Assembly: GCF_014202945.1 (NCBI RefSeq)
Contig: NZ_JACHHW010000004.1
Location: 186,001-250,000, forward strand
Direction of reading: 5' to 3'
Length of the DNA stretch: 64,000 nucleotides
Origin: Zhongshania antarctica
GTDB lineage: Bacteria > Pseudomonadota > Gammaproteobacteria > Pseudomonadales > Spongiibacteraceae
In this document: positions 8,639 to 18,388 of the stretch, piece after piece
Numbering within the stretch: the first letter of the stretch is position 1
How the letters are laid out: each line of letters opens with the position of its first letter
Translations under genes and position numbers: made by a program
The notes under the pieces: generated by a model
What the model saw: the letters and a program-made list of their open reading frames with translations, nothing else
Databases searched by the model: none
What the model was told of the DNA's origin: nothing

Positions 8639-9948
8639 TGGCGATGTCAGTGTTCCGCTTTGCGCGACGCACCTGGGCGAGTGCGGATCTTGAACAGATC
8701 GCTCCGGTCCCTCTGCCGAAAATGGCAACCCCCGCCGTGGTGTTATCTTCATTGGTGGTAGTCGCCCTATTATTGTTTGTGAGCATCGGGCCACTGGTGT
8801 GGGGTCAAGATCCGTCGCAGCAGTGGCTCTCGCAAATATCAGCTGGTCCCAGCGGCCCGCATTCGGTGCGTTTAATCCGCGATAACGGCCCGTGGCAGCC
8901 GCCTGTGAGCGAGCCGCCGCAGAGTTTGGTAGTGCATGATGCCAATACCGAGTTTGTCCGTCTGCAATGGCCGCAGATAGAGGGGGTTAGACGTTACCGT
9001 ATATACCGCGCCTCTGCCCACAAGGCGGGTTTGGGCTTGGCGATTGCAGAAACAGATAAGGCCTACTATCAGGATCAATTACAGCTTAGCTATCAGATCT
9101 ACCGCTATACCATTGCCGATGCGGATAGCGGTTTGCTGTTGCTGGCACGTGAGGTTCGTCCCGAAGCGGCAATATCTTTGTTTGAAGCGCAACTGCAAGG
9201 TTTGGTGCCGGTGGGCAAGTCGGGACGCCAGGCCAAATGGCTTGAAATGCCCGGACACCCTTTGGGCACTGATGCATTGGGGCGCGATATATTGGCCAGA
9301 TTGATGGCGGGTGGTCGCACCTCGCTGTTTGTTGGGGTCGTGGCGCCGTTGTTGTACATCAGTTTTGGTTGCATATTTGGTGCAATTGCGGGCTTGGCCG
9401 GGGGCTGGGTAGATCAAGTTGCCATGCGCTTTGTCGATTTTGTCGTCGCGCTGCCATTTTTACTGTTTATGATTTTATTTCGCGTTGCCTTTGGTATTGG
9501 CCCGGGTGAAAACGGCATTATGCCGTTGATTGTTGCCATGCTAATGCTGAGCTGGCCAGGAAGCGCCAGGCTCATTCGCGGCCAGGTGCTGGCTTTGCGT
9601 GGTCAAGCCTTTGTTGAGGCGGCAAAGCTAGCGGGGGTCAGCACCAGTCGCGTGATCCTTAGGCATATGCTTCCCAATGTCCTGCCAATGATCTTGGTTG
9701 CGTTTAGCTTTGCTATTCCCCAAGCGATTTTTACCGAGGCCTTCTTGTCGTTTATTGGTATGGGCGTGTCGCCGCCGACCACGTCGTGGGGCGCGTTGTG
9801 TAATGACGGCATAAAAACCTTATTGTCCCACCCTCGGCAATTGCTGCTGCCCGCGCTGTTTATCAGTGTGTCGGTGTTGGCCTTTAATCTACTCGGCGAC
9901 GCCTTGCGAGATGCCACCGATCGACGGGCGGGGGTGGCAAAGGCATGA
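8638..9948 (+). CDS. oppC: Oligopeptide ABC transporter permease OppC-type with periplasmic FN3-like insert
   Basis: Second permease subunit of the peptide importer. The core is typical: HPLGTDALGRDILARLMAGG near residue 207, the coupling loop FVEAAKLAGVSTSRVILRHMLPN, and FTEAFLSFIGMGV. At 436 residues it is well over 100 residues longer than usual family members. The extra length sits between the first helix (about 33-55) and the permease core. Within it, residues about 93-173 resemble a fibronectin type III domain: PPQSLVV, then VRLQWPQIEGVRRYRIYRA, then IYRYTIADADSG, the spacing of strands B, C and F. By topology this insert faces the periplasm, where the peptide-binding protein docks. It overlaps oppD by four bases (ATGA). 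Confidence 0.93.
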   Translation: MAMSVFRFARRTWASADLEQIAPVPLPKMATPAVVLSSLVVVALLLFVSIGPLVWGQDPSQQWLSQISAGPSGPHSVRLIRDNGPWQPPVSEPPQSLVVHDANTEFVRLQWPQIEGVRRYRIYRASAHKAGLGLAIAETDKAYYQDQLQLSYQIYRYTIADADSGLLLLAREVRPEAAISLFEAQLQGLVPVGKSGRQAKWLEMPGHPLGTDALGRDILARLMAGGRTSLFVGVVAPLLYISFGCIFGAIAGLAGGWVDQVAMRFVDFVVALPFLLFMILFRVAFGIGPGENGIMPLIVAMLMLSWPGSARLIRGQVLALRGQAFVEAAKLAGVSTSRVILRHMLPNVLPMILVAFSFAIPQAIFTEAFLSFIGMGVSPPTTSWGALCNDGIKTLLSHPRQLLLPALFISVSVLAFNLLGDALRDATDRRAGVAKA

Positions 9949-10928
9949 AATTACTCGAGCTGGACAATTTGCAGGTGAGTATCGGGCCGGTGCAAGCAGT
10001 GCGTGATGTATCCCTGAGTTTGGCGCCGGGCGAGTGCCGAGCCTTGGTGGGGGAGTCGGGCTGCGGTAAATCCGTAACGGCCATGAGTCTATTGAATTTA
10101 ATGCCGCCTACCGCGCAGACCAATGCTGCGCGCTGGGACTTTGCCGGTCGCGATATGCGTCAGTTGAGCGAACGCGAATGGCGTCGGATACGGGGAAATG
10201 AGATCGCGATGATCTTTCAAAACCCCATGACCGCCCTCGACCCCACTCAGACCATAGGCAGTCAAATTGCCGAGCCCCTGCGCATTCACAAGGGCTTGTC
10301 GAAGCGTGAGGCGCGTATGCGGGCCATTGCGCTCTTGGAACGTCTGGCCATTGCCAACCCCGCCCAGCGCGCTGCGCAATACCCCTTCGAGTTTTCTGGG
10401 GGCATGTTACAGCGCGCCATGATCGCCATGGCCGTGGTCTGTGAACCGCAGTTATTGATTGCCGACGAGCCAACAACCGCCCTCGATGTTACCGTCCAAG
10501 CGGAGGTGCTGAGTATTTTGCGGGAATTGCGAGAGTCCAGCGGCACCGCGATGTTATTTATTACCCACGATCTAGGTGTGGTCGCTGAAATTGCCGACTC
10601 GGTGTCGGTGATGTACGCCGGTCAAACTGTCGAAACCGGCTCGTTGCAGGATGTGTTTAGCCGCGAGGCCCACCCCTACACCCAGGCCCTAAAGCGTGCG
10701 GTACCGAATATGGAAAACCCGCATCGCCTAGAGGCAATTGCCGGAACCCCGCCGGACTTACGCCACCCCCCTAAGGGTTGCGGTTTTGCGGCGCGCTGCT
10801 GTGAGCGCATGGCAATTTGCGATCAGTTGCCGCCGAATTTTCCCTGCGAATCCACCGCGGCACATCAGGCCCGGTGTTGGTTGTGGCACCCTGAACACCC
10901 GGCGCGCTGGCGGGAGAGCGAGCAATGA
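9945..10928 (+). CDS. oppD: Oligopeptide ABC transporter ATP-binding protein OppD-type
   Basis: One of the two ATPases that power the importer, on the cytoplasmic face. Visible motifs are Walker A GESGCGKS (near residue 33), the Q-loop region MIFQNPMTALDPTQ, the signature FSGGMLQRAMIAMA, Walker B LLIADEPTTALDVT and the switch THDLG. The C-terminal oligopeptide-transporter extension is present (HPYTQALKRAVPN, GTPPDLRHPPKGCGFAARC), including the Cys cluster that carries an iron-sulfur site in many OppD/DppD proteins; whether it does so here is inference. The start overlaps oppC by four bases and the stop overlaps oppF by four. Confidence 0.95.
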   Translation: MKLLELDNLQVSIGPVQAVRDVSLSLAPGECRALVGESGCGKSVTAMSLLNLMPPTAQTNAARWDFAGRDMRQLSEREWRRIRGNEIAMIFQNPMTALDPTQTIGSQIAEPLRIHKGLSKREARMRAIALLERLAIANPAQRAAQYPFEFSGGMLQRAMIAMAVVCEPQLLIADEPTTALDVTVQAEVLSILRELRESSGTAMLFITHDLGVVAEIADSVSVMYAGQTVETGSLQDVFSREAHPYTQALKRAVPNMENPHRLEAIAGTPPDLRHPPKGCGFAARCCERMAICDQLPPNFPCESTAAHQARCWLWHPEHPARWRESEQ

Positions 10929-11908
10929 GTGCGGCAATTGTTCAGCTGCGGGAGTTACGCTGTCACTTTGCTAGCGGTGAGGGCTTATTAGCGGCAGTCG
11001 ACGGCGTTAACCTCGACATTAAGGCCGGTGAGGTTTTGGGCCTAGTGGGGGAGAGTGGCTCCGGAAAATCGACCATGGGGCGAATTATTGCCGGTTTACA
11101 GCCGCGTTCGGCGGGGGACTTGATTATTGGCGGGCAAGCTATGCCACGTCATTATAGTCGTCGCCAATTTAAAGCGATGTCCACCCAGGTTCAAATGGTA
11201 TTCCAAGACAGCTACGCCAGTCTGAACCCGCGAATGACGATTCTCGCCAGCCTGCAGGAACCGCTGTGGAGCCAAGGCGTGACAGGGGCTGTGGCGCGTG
11301 ACAAGGCTTGTTATTGGCTAGAGCGGGTTGGTTTACCCCAATCTGCTGGTGAGCGTTACCCTCATGAACTCTCCGGGGGACAGCGCCAGCGCATTGGCAT
11401 AGCAAGGGCATTTATTGCCGAGCCAAAATTGGTGATCTGCGACGAACCGGTCTCCGCATTGGACGTGTCGGTGCAGGCGCAAATTATTAATTTATTACAA
11501 GAGCTGCAAACTGAGCACAATACCGCTATGTTATTTATAGCCCATGATTTGGCGGTGGTGCGATTTTTGGCCACGCGCACAGCGGTAATGTACCTAGGTG
11601 AGATTGTGGAACTGGGGCCAACCCCAGCCTTGTTTGAGGGGCCTAGACACCCCTATACCGCACGACTATTGGCGGCGCATTTAGATGGCAATATTAAGGC
11701 GCGGAAGGTTATCGCTGCCAATACTGGCAAAGCAGCGGGTCACAAGGCACCATTGGCCACGGACAGTGGCTGCCGGTTTGCGCCGCGTTGCCCAATGGCC
11801 GAACCGGCATGCAGTGCCAATCCGCCGTGGTTGCGACCGACAAAAGTGGACACTGAGGCGGCCTGCCATCGCTTGGCAGATATAGAGATATTAAAGCTCA
11901 GAAAGTAA
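10925..11908 (+). CDS. oppF: Oligopeptide ABC transporter ATP-binding protein OppF-type
   Basis: Second ATPase of the importer, pairing with OppD. Walker A GESGSGKST is near residue 42. The Q-loop segment is MVFQDSYASLNPRMTI, the signature LSGGQRQRIGIARA, Walker B LVICDEPVSALDVS and the switch AHDLA. The C-terminal extension GPRHPYTARLLAAH and CRFAPRCPMAEPAC is typical of OppF/DppF and contains the Cys-rich pattern. It is the last gene of the A-B-C-D-F operon; 48 bases separate it from the next, unrelated gene. No clear intrinsic terminator is visible in that gap. Confidence 0.95.
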   Translation: MSAAIVQLRELRCHFASGEGLLAAVDGVNLDIKAGEVLGLVGESGSGKSTMGRIIAGLQPRSAGDLIIGGQAMPRHYSRRQFKAMSTQVQMVFQDSYASLNPRMTILASLQEPLWSQGVTGAVARDKACYWLERVGLPQSAGERYPHELSGGQRQRIGIARAFIAEPKLVICDEPVSALDVSVQAQIINLLQELQTEHNTAMLFIAHDLAVVRFLATRTAVMYLGEIVELGPTPALFEGPRHPYTARLLAAHLDGNIKARKVIAANTGKAAGHKAPLATDSGCRFAPRCPMAEPACSANPPWLRPTKVDTEAACHRLADIEILKLRK

Positions 11909-11956
11909 GCTTATGGTCTGAGCTCAAATAAATTTAACAATACGGACCAATAATTA

Positions 11957-12436
11957 ATGAAAGTGAAAATGGATGCACCGAGTGTACTGGCTATAGCGGC
12001 AACGCTTTTTAAGACTGGCCTACTCGATGCCGGACGTACCGAAGCCAAGCGCTATTTCCGCGAGTTGGAGGCGGGGCGAGAATTGATTCTGTCCGATATG
12101 GCAATGCCAGATAAGTCGACAATGCGCATAAAACTGCAATTATTGCCCCAAGAGTTCCGAGGCAATTTGAATTTCAGTGCGTTTAAAGAGCATCTGCTAT
12201 TTTTAACGGCAGAACTTGCTAAGGTTATTAACGCAAAAACCGAGCCGCTGGTGATGAGCGACGACGAGGGTGGCCAGCTACTCTTCAATATTCCTGCGCT
12301 GACTCAAATTGACGGGGTCTTGAATGCGCTGGTACTTGGGGCGGATTTGCGGCGGCCAGGAGCATTGGTATTGCAATTGATGTTTATCGATCCTGACCAA
12401 TATCGGGCCGCAGAGGTCAAAACAGCAAATAGCTAG
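11957..12436 (+). CDS. Conserved-looking hypothetical protein, 159 aa
   Basis: I do not recognise this protein. It has no signal peptide or membrane segment. A helical N-terminal half (APSVLAIAATLFKTGLLDAGRTEAKRY) is followed by an alternating hydrophobic/charged region with several likely strands (TMRIKLQLLPQ, GALVLQLMFIDPD). Codon use matches the neighbours and the frame is long for a random one, so it is probably a real cytoplasmic protein. It lies between the oligopeptide transporter and fadD on the same strand. It might be co-transcribed with either, but no function should be inferred from that. Confidence 0.65.
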   Translation: MKVKMDAPSVLAIAATLFKTGLLDAGRTEAKRYFRELEAGRELILSDMAMPDKSTMRIKLQLLPQEFRGNLNFSAFKEHLLFLTAELAKVINAKTEPLVMSDDEGGQLLFNIPALTQIDGVLNALVLGADLRRPGALVLQLMFIDPDQYRAAEVKTANS

Positions 12437-12551
12437 TGTTGACAGTGAATACAAATGTCGATAGCTTGCCTAGCTGAATATCAGTGGTCGGCTTGCCTGA
12501 ATTTTTTGGGTGCGGCGCCAATAACAACAAGCACTATACTAGGGGGCGACT

Positions 12552-14258
12552 TTGTCAGCAGAAATGGAAAGTATTGCAGCAGTTATTAAAGCAGCACGCG
12601 CGAAAGTGGGCATGCCTGACGATGTGGATTTGACGCAACATGCGAATTTGGGGGCGATGTTTAATTACTGTGTCAGCAAATTTGGTGATTTGCCTGCCAT
12701 GTCCTGTATGGGCGAAACCATCACTTACAACGAACTTGATAAGCTCTCTGCGCAGTTTGCGACATATTTACAAAAAAACACCAATTTGCGGGTGGGTGAT
12801 CGAATTGCCCTGCAAATGCCCAATATTCTGCAATACCCGGTAGCGCTCTTTGGCGCTATTCGCGCCGGCTTGATCGTGGTGAACACCAACCCGCTCTATA
12901 GCCAGCGTGAATTAAAACACCAGCTAAATGATTCCGGCGCCAAAGCACTGATCGTCCTTGCCAATGTTGCCGAAGCGGCGGCAGCGGTTGTCGACGAAAC
13001 CCCAGTCGAGTTTGTGATTGTTACTGAAATTGGCGATTTGCACCCAACGGTAAAACGGCTACTCATCAATAATGTCGTTAAACACGTTAAAAAGATGGTA
13101 CCCAAGTTTAAATTTAAAAATGCGATTAAATATCGCAGTGTTTTAGCCAAGGGCAAGAGCGGACAATTTACCCAAGCAAACCCTGGTGCTGAAGAAGTTG
13201 CATTGCTGCAATACACCGGTGGTACAACGGGTGTGTCGAAAGGCGCCATGATTAGCCACCGCAATCTGATGGCCAATATTCTGCAGAGTAAGAATCTGTT
13301 TGAAAGCTTTGGTCTTAAAGAAGGCGAAGAAACCTTCCTGTCGCCACTGCCGCTATACCATATTTACTCTTTTATGCTGTCGTTCTGCGTCATGTTACAG
13401 GGCAACCACGGCGTGTTAATTGCTAATCCCCGTGACCTTAGCAGTGTGATTAAAGAAATGAAGCGCTATCGCTGGAGTGGGATGAGTGGGATTAACACCC
13501 TGTTTGTGCAGCTGTGCAATAACGACGAATTTCGGGCTTTAGATTTTTCCTCGGTGAAAGCCACCATGTCTGGTGGTATGGCCTTAACCGCAGGCGCAGC
13601 CAAAGAATGGATGGAAGTCACTGGTGCAGAGGTTTACGAAGGCTATGGTCTGACCGAAACTTCGCCTGTCGTGTCTATTAATCCCGGCGGCAATAACCAA
13701 ATCGGTACGATAGGTGTGGCCTTGCCTGGCACGGATATCCGCATTGTAGTTGAAGGTGTCGATAAGGGCGTTGGTGAGCGCGGTGAATTGTGCGTGCGTG
13801 GCCCGCAGGTGATGATGGGTTATTGGCAGCGTCCCGACGAGACCGAAAAGACCATTATCGATGGCTGGCTGCACACGGGTGACGTTGCTGTTGTGCAAGA
13901 AGATGGCTATATGCGCATTGTCGATCGCATGAAAGACATGATTATCGTCTCTGGCTTTAATGTTTACCCCAATGAAATTGAAGACGTTTTGAGCGGACAC
14001 CCTAATATTGCTGAATGTGCGGCAATTGGTGTGCCTGATGAGAAGTCTGGGGAAGCGGTTAAAATCTTTGTCGCGGCTAAAAAAGGCGATATTGATGTGA
14101 CTGAGCTAAAAGCATTTTTGCGTGAACGCCTCACCGGCTATAAAATGCCTCGGTATATTGAAGTGCGTGACGAGCTGCCTAAGACCAATGTGGGTAAGGT
14201 ATTGCGTCGCTCACTTCGCGACGAGGAGCTTGCCAAGCTTGCCAAGGCTAACAAATAA
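12552..14258 (+). CDS. fadD: Long-chain fatty acid-CoA ligase FadD
   Basis: Activates long-chain fatty acids to acyl-CoA through an acyl-AMP intermediate, feeding beta-oxidation or phospholipid synthesis; a peripheral inner-membrane enzyme. The ATP/AMP signature YTGGTTGVSKGAMISH, the motif EGYGLTETSPV, the hinge segment GWLHTGDVAVVQEDGYMRIVDR and the C-terminal lysine region LPKTNVGKVLRRSLRDEE are all present. I use the TTG at 12552 because AGGGGG lies five bases upstream; an ATG at 12564 is the alternative and would remove four residues. Length (568) fits E. coli FadD (561). An intrinsic terminator follows directly, so it is probably the end of its transcript. Confidence 0.95.
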   Translation: MSAEMESIAAVIKAARAKVGMPDDVDLTQHANLGAMFNYCVSKFGDLPAMSCMGETITYNELDKLSAQFATYLQKNTNLRVGDRIALQMPNILQYPVALFGAIRAGLIVVNTNPLYSQRELKHQLNDSGAKALIVLANVAEAAAAVVDETPVEFVIVTEIGDLHPTVKRLLINNVVKHVKKMVPKFKFKNAIKYRSVLAKGKSGQFTQANPGAEEVALLQYTGGTTGVSKGAMISHRNLMANILQSKNLFESFGLKEGEETFLSPLPLYHIYSFMLSFCVMLQGNHGVLIANPRDLSSVIKEMKRYRWSGMSGINTLFVQLCNNDEFRALDFSSVKATMSGGMALTAGAAKEWMEVTGAEVYEGYGLTETSPVVSINPGGNNQIGTIGVALPGTDIRIVVEGVDKGVGERGELCVRGPQVMMGYWQRPDETEKTIIDGWLHTGDVAVVQEDGYMRIVDRMKDMIIVSGFNVYPNEIEDVLSGHPNIAECAAIGVPDEKSGEAVKIFVAAKKGDIDVTELKAFLRERLTGYKMPRYIEVRDELPKTNVGKVLRRSLRDEELAKLAKANK

Positions 14259-14281
14259 TCGTTTAGCTGTTATGTAATCGT

Positions 14282-14308
14282 AAAAAGGCGCCAAATGGCG
14301 CCTTTTTT
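14282..14308 (+). terminator. Rho-independent terminator after fadD
   Basis: Perfect inverted repeat: AAAAAGGCGCC (14282-14292), a four-base loop, and GGCGCCTTTTTT (14297-14308), so the stem runs straight into a T-tract. It ends the fadD transcript 24 bases after the stop codon. The A-tract on the other side could make it work in both directions. Confidence 0.9.
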
Positions 14309-14324
14309 GTTTTTAATGGAATGT

Positions 14325-17300
14325 ATGTCTGAAACTCGATCAGAAATAAGCTCAGCCGCTGTTGCAGCAGTGGACCCGCAGTCGCTAATGAGCCAGCTAG
14401 AGAGCTGTTTGCAAGCGGACCGCTTCGCGCTTGGTCGCGCCTGTCGCCAATTGCTGCAGCAAGCGGCGGCGGGCACTGACATTAGTCAAAAGCTGGCAGT
14501 ACTGGTCGAGCGATTTACGGTCTCGCAGGCGCGAGTTCTGCAGCGGCGTGCAAATTTGCCGACGGTGGCGTATCCGCCAGATTTGCCGGTTAGCCAGCGG
14601 GTCGACGATATTCGCGCGGCCATCGCCGCTCACCAAGTCGTGGTTGTGGCGGGGGAGACCGGCTCGGGTAAAACCACGCAAATCCCCAAAATTTGTTTGG
14701 CTATGGGCCGTGGGGTTACCGGTTTAATCGCCCATACTCAGCCCCGGCGTTTGGCTGCGCGGGCCGTGGCCCAGCGTTTGGCCGAGGAGCTGGATACCAC
14801 CCTGGGTGACGGCGTGGCCTTTCAAATACGCTTTCAAGAAGTTAGCTCGCCCAATAGCTATATCAAATTAATGACTGACGGTATTTTGCTGGCGGCTATT
14901 CAGCGCGACCGTTTTTTAAGCGAATACGACACCATCATTATTGATGAGGCCCATGAGCGCAGTCTGAATATCGATTTTTTGCTGGGCTATTTAAAAACCC
15001 TGCTGCCCAAGCGGCCAGATTTAAAACTGATTATCACCTCGGCAACGATTGATGTGGCGCGCTTTTCTGAACACTTCGATAATGCGCCGGTTATTGAGGT
15101 GTCTGGTCGCAGCTTTCCCGTTGAGTATCGCTACCGGCCCCAAGAGGAACTGAGTGCCGACAATGATATTGGCGAGGCGGTAGAAGCGGTATTGCGCGAA
15201 TTAATCGCTGAGGGTGCCCAGCGTAGCGGCGACACCTTGGTGTTTCTCAGCGGCGAGCGGGATATTCGCGATGTGACCCGTCATTTGCGCAAGGCCGATT
15301 TGCCGGGGGCAGAGGTCTTGCCACTGTACTCACGCCTGAGCACCGCCGAGCAACAGCGGATTTTTGAATTGCGCGGGCGGCGGGGCTGGCGGGTGGTATT
15401 AGCGACCAACGTCGCCGAAACCTCGCTGACGGTGCCCGGAATCCGCTATGTAATCGATGGTGGCACCGCGCGTATTAGTCGCTATAGCGTGCGTAGCAAA
15501 GTTCAGCGCTTGCCGATTGAAGCGATATCGCAAGCCAGCGCAAATCAGCGCGCCGGTCGCTGTGGACGGGTGGCTGCGGGTATTGCTTATCGTTTGTATA
15601 GCGAGGCCGACTACCTGAGTCGACCGGTGTATACCGAACCAGAGATTCAGCGTACCAATCTTGCCGCCGTTATACTGCAAATGCTTCAGCTCAAACTAGG
15701 GGATATCAGCGCCTTTCCCTTTGTGGACGCGCCGGACAATAAGTTTGTGAACGACGGCTTTGCGCTGTTGGCCGAATTAGGCGCGGTGCGTGACGGTAAA
15801 CTGAATAAATTAGGGCAACAGCTGGGCCGCTTCCCAGTTGACCCACGTATTGGCCGTTTGCTGCTGGCCGCAGCCGATGGCGGCTGTTTGCGGGAAATGC
15901 TGATTATTGCCAGCGCGCTAAGTATTCAAGATCCTCGCGACCGTCCCGCGGATAAGCAGCAAGCTGCCGATGAAAAACACCGCCGCTTTTGGCAGCCAGA
16001 TTCCGATTTTATGGCCTTTGTCGGCCTGTGGGATTACGCCGAGGAGCAGCGCCAAGCATTGTCGGCCAGCCAGTGGCGCAAACTCTGTCAGCGGGAGTTT
16101 TTGTCGTGGACGCGGATGCGGGAGTGGCGTGAGGTTCACCACCAAATCACCCTGATGTGTCGGCAACTAAAGCTGCCGGTCAATCGCGAGCCCGCTGATT
16201 TTGACAGTATTCATCGCGCCTTGTTGCCGGGGTTTTTGGGCCAGATAGCCTGCAAAGATGAAGAGCGGGAGTATCTCGGTGCGCGCAACCGCAAATTGCG
16301 GATATTCCCAGGTTCCTCGTTATTTAAGAAAGCGCCAAAATGGATTGTGGCTGCCGAGCTTGCGGAAACCACCCAGCTCTATGCGCGCTGTGTCGCTAAA
16401 ATCGATCCCGAGTGGGTGTTTGGCATCAACGACGAGCTGTTAAAACGCAGCTATTACGAACCCCATTGGCATAGTCGCAGTGGTCGGGTGATGGCCTTCG
16501 AGCAGACGATGCTCTACGGCTTGCTGATTCGCGATAAAAAGCGGGTGCACTATGGCCCTATCTCGCCGGTAGAAAGCCGCGAAATTCTTATTCGCCAAGC
16601 CTTGGTGGAGGGGCGCTATCTGGGTAAAGCGGAATTCTTTCGCCACAACCGCAAGCTGATTGCGGAGATTGGTGAGCTAGAAGACAAGGCTCGGCGGCGA
16701 GATATTCTCATATCCGACGATGAGTTATTCCGTTACTACGACGAACGTATTCCAGACGGCATCATTACCGCGGCGCATCTCGAGAGTTGGTTAAAAACGA
16801 CGGCGGCGCCGCGCACGTTGTTTTTGAGCCGTGGCGAATTAATGCGTCATGCAGGCAGCGATGTCACTGAGGAGCAGTTCCCAGATACCTTGCACTGCGC
16901 CGGCATGATACTGGCGCTGAGCTATCATTTTGAGCCGAATCATCCCGCCGACGGGGTTAGTGTGTCTGTGCCGCTGGCGAATCTGCCAAAGCTACCCGAG
17001 GGGCGCTTAGAATGGTTGGTGCCTGGCTTGTTGCGAGACAAGTGCATTGCGCTGCTCAAAAATCTGCCAAAAGCCCAGCGCAAACAATTGGTGCCGGTGC
17101 CAGATTTTGTCGACAAGGCCTTGCCAATGCTCGCGGTCAATGACGTGGGTCTGTTGCCCAGCTTGGCGGACGCGCTGCGCAAAATCAGCGGCCTGCAAAT
17201 CGATGTGGCCGAGTGGTCGCGCAATAACATCGATAATTTTTACCGCATGAATATTCGGGTGCTGGACAACGCCGGCAAATTACTGGCCCAAAGCCGCGAT

Positions 17301-18263
17301 TTGCGGGCGCTGTGCGCCGAGCTTGCGGTGCAGGTGCAGCAGGGCATTGCTGAAGAGCGTGGTAGTGGCTTTGAAACCAAGGTGCTTACTAGCTGGGATT
17401 TTGATCGCTTGGAGTCTCGTTATGAATTTAAGCAGGGCGGAGCAACCTTGGTCGCTTATCCCTGTTTGCAGGATCAGGGCGAGAGTGTTGAGTTAAGTCT
17501 TGCCGAGACCGAGACCGAAGCTCGACAGGCAAATTTGCGCGGCGTTCAGCGCCTACTCTTATTGCGCTTGGTGCAGCAGTGCAAGAGCTTGCGGGCGAGC
17601 TTGTTTCGCAGCAACACGGCCCAATTACAATTGTCAGCGGTGGGTGAGCAAAAAAAGCGCTGGTTGGAAGATTGTCTGCTCGCTGCAAGCCAAAATTGCT
17701 TTGCTTTGACCGAGGATGCTTTGCCCCACACCCAGGTGGAATTTGAACAAGTTTGGGAGCGGGGCCGCGCTGGCTTTGTTGCCGATGCCGAGGCCTGTGC
17801 TGAGCTGTTAAATAAAATACTGGCCAATTACGCGGATATTCGTCGCAGCCTTAAAAAGCTGAATTCGCTTAGCTGGATCCATAGTATCAACGACATCAAC
17901 CGTCAGTTAGATGCCTTGTTTTTTGATGGCTTTATCACCGACCTCAGTCGCGATGAACTGGCGCAATACCCGCGTTATTTACAGGCAATTTCCCAGCGGA
18001 TTAGTAAACTGGACGGCGCTTATCAGCGAGATCGGCAGTCGACCTTGGTGCTTGAGCCGCTGCAGCAGCAATTTTCAGAGTTTGTTAAGAAGCTGCCAGA
18101 CAAACATCGTCGTCACCCGCTGGTAATGGATTATCGTTGGCAACTGGAGGAACTGCGCATTTCGCTGTTTGCTCAGAATATGGGCACCCGAACGCCGGTT
18201 TCGGAGAAGCGTTTAAAGGTTCTCTGGAAAGCCTTAGTGCAAGATGTAACATTATTGAATTGA
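14325..18263 (+). CDS. hrpA: ATP-dependent RNA helicase HrpA (DEAH box)
   Basis: Very large DEAH helicase, linked in E. coli to processing of fimbrial mRNA and to rescue of stalled ribosomes. Motifs include GETGSGKTTQIPK (motif I), TQPRRLAARAVA (Ia), DEAHERSLN (II), ITSATID (III), ATNVAETSLTVPG and QRAGRCGR (VI), followed by the ratchet and OB-fold regions and a long C-terminal DUF3418-type region ending at LFAQNMGTRTPVSEKRL. I choose the ATG at 14325 (MSETRSE..., 1,312 residues) because a longer frame to 14295 would begin inside the fadD terminator. E. coli HrpA has 1,300 residues. A monocistronic arrangement is likely. Confidence 0.95.
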   Translation: MSETRSEISSAAVAAVDPQSLMSQLESCLQADRFALGRACRQLLQQAAAGTDISQKLAVLVERFTVSQARVLQRRANLPTVAYPPDLPVSQRVDDIRAAIAAHQVVVVAGETGSGKTTQIPKICLAMGRGVTGLIAHTQPRRLAARAVAQRLAEELDTTLGDGVAFQIRFQEVSSPNSYIKLMTDGILLAAIQRDRFLSEYDTIIIDEAHERSLNIDFLLGYLKTLLPKRPDLKLIITSATIDVARFSEHFDNAPVIEVSGRSFPVEYRYRPQEELSADNDIGEAVEAVLRELIAEGAQRSGDTLVFLSGERDIRDVTRHLRKADLPGAEVLPLYSRLSTAEQQRIFELRGRRGWRVVLATNVAETSLTVPGIRYVIDGGTARISRYSVRSKVQRLPIEAISQASANQRAGRCGRVAAGIAYRLYSEADYLSRPVYTEPEIQRTNLAAVILQMLQLKLGDISAFPFVDAPDNKFVNDGFALLAELGAVRDGKLNKLGQQLGRFPVDPRIGRLLLAAADGGCLREMLIIASALSIQDPRDRPADKQQAADEKHRRFWQPDSDFMAFVGLWDYAEEQRQALSASQWRKLCQREFLSWTRMREWREVHHQITLMCRQLKLPVNREPADFDSIHRALLPGFLGQIACKDEEREYLGARNRKLRIFPGSSLFKKAPKWIVAAELAETTQLYARCVAKIDPEWVFGINDELLKRSYYEPHWHSRSGRVMAFEQTMLYGLLIRDKKRVHYGPISPVESREILIRQALVEGRYLGKAEFFRHNRKLIAEIGELEDKARRRDILISDDELFRYYDERIPDGIITAAHLESWLKTTAAPRTLFLSRGELMRHAGSDVTEEQFPDTLHCAGMILALSYHFEPNHPADGVSVSVPLANLPKLPEGRLEWLVPGLLRDKCIALLKNLPKAQRKQLVPVPDFVDKALPMLAVNDVGLLPSLADALRKISGLQIDVAEWSRNNIDNFYRMNIRVLDNAGKLLAQSRDLRALCAELAVQVQQGIAEERGSGFETKVLTSWDFDRLESRYEFKQGGATLVAYPCLQDQGESVELSLAETETEARQANLRGVQRLLLLRLVQQCKSLRASLFRSNTAQLQLSAVGEQKKRWLEDCLLAASQNCFALTEDALPHTQVEFEQVWERGRAGFVADAEACAELLNKILANYADIRRSLKKLNSLSWIHSINDINRQLDALFFDGFITDLSRDELAQYPRYLQAISQRISKLDGAYQRDRQSTLVLEPLQQQFSEFVKKLPDKHRRHPLVMDYRWQLEELRISLFAQNMGTRTPVSEKRLKVLWKALVQDVTLLN

Positions 18264-18388
18264 GCGCGTCTGTATTTTGCTAGATCGAATTCGACTAAAA
18301 CTGCGTATGAGTGGTGTTGGTTAAAACTGCTATGCTCATGTCGTTGTAGACGTAATAATTGCTTGCTGATCCGATATGGAGAATAACA

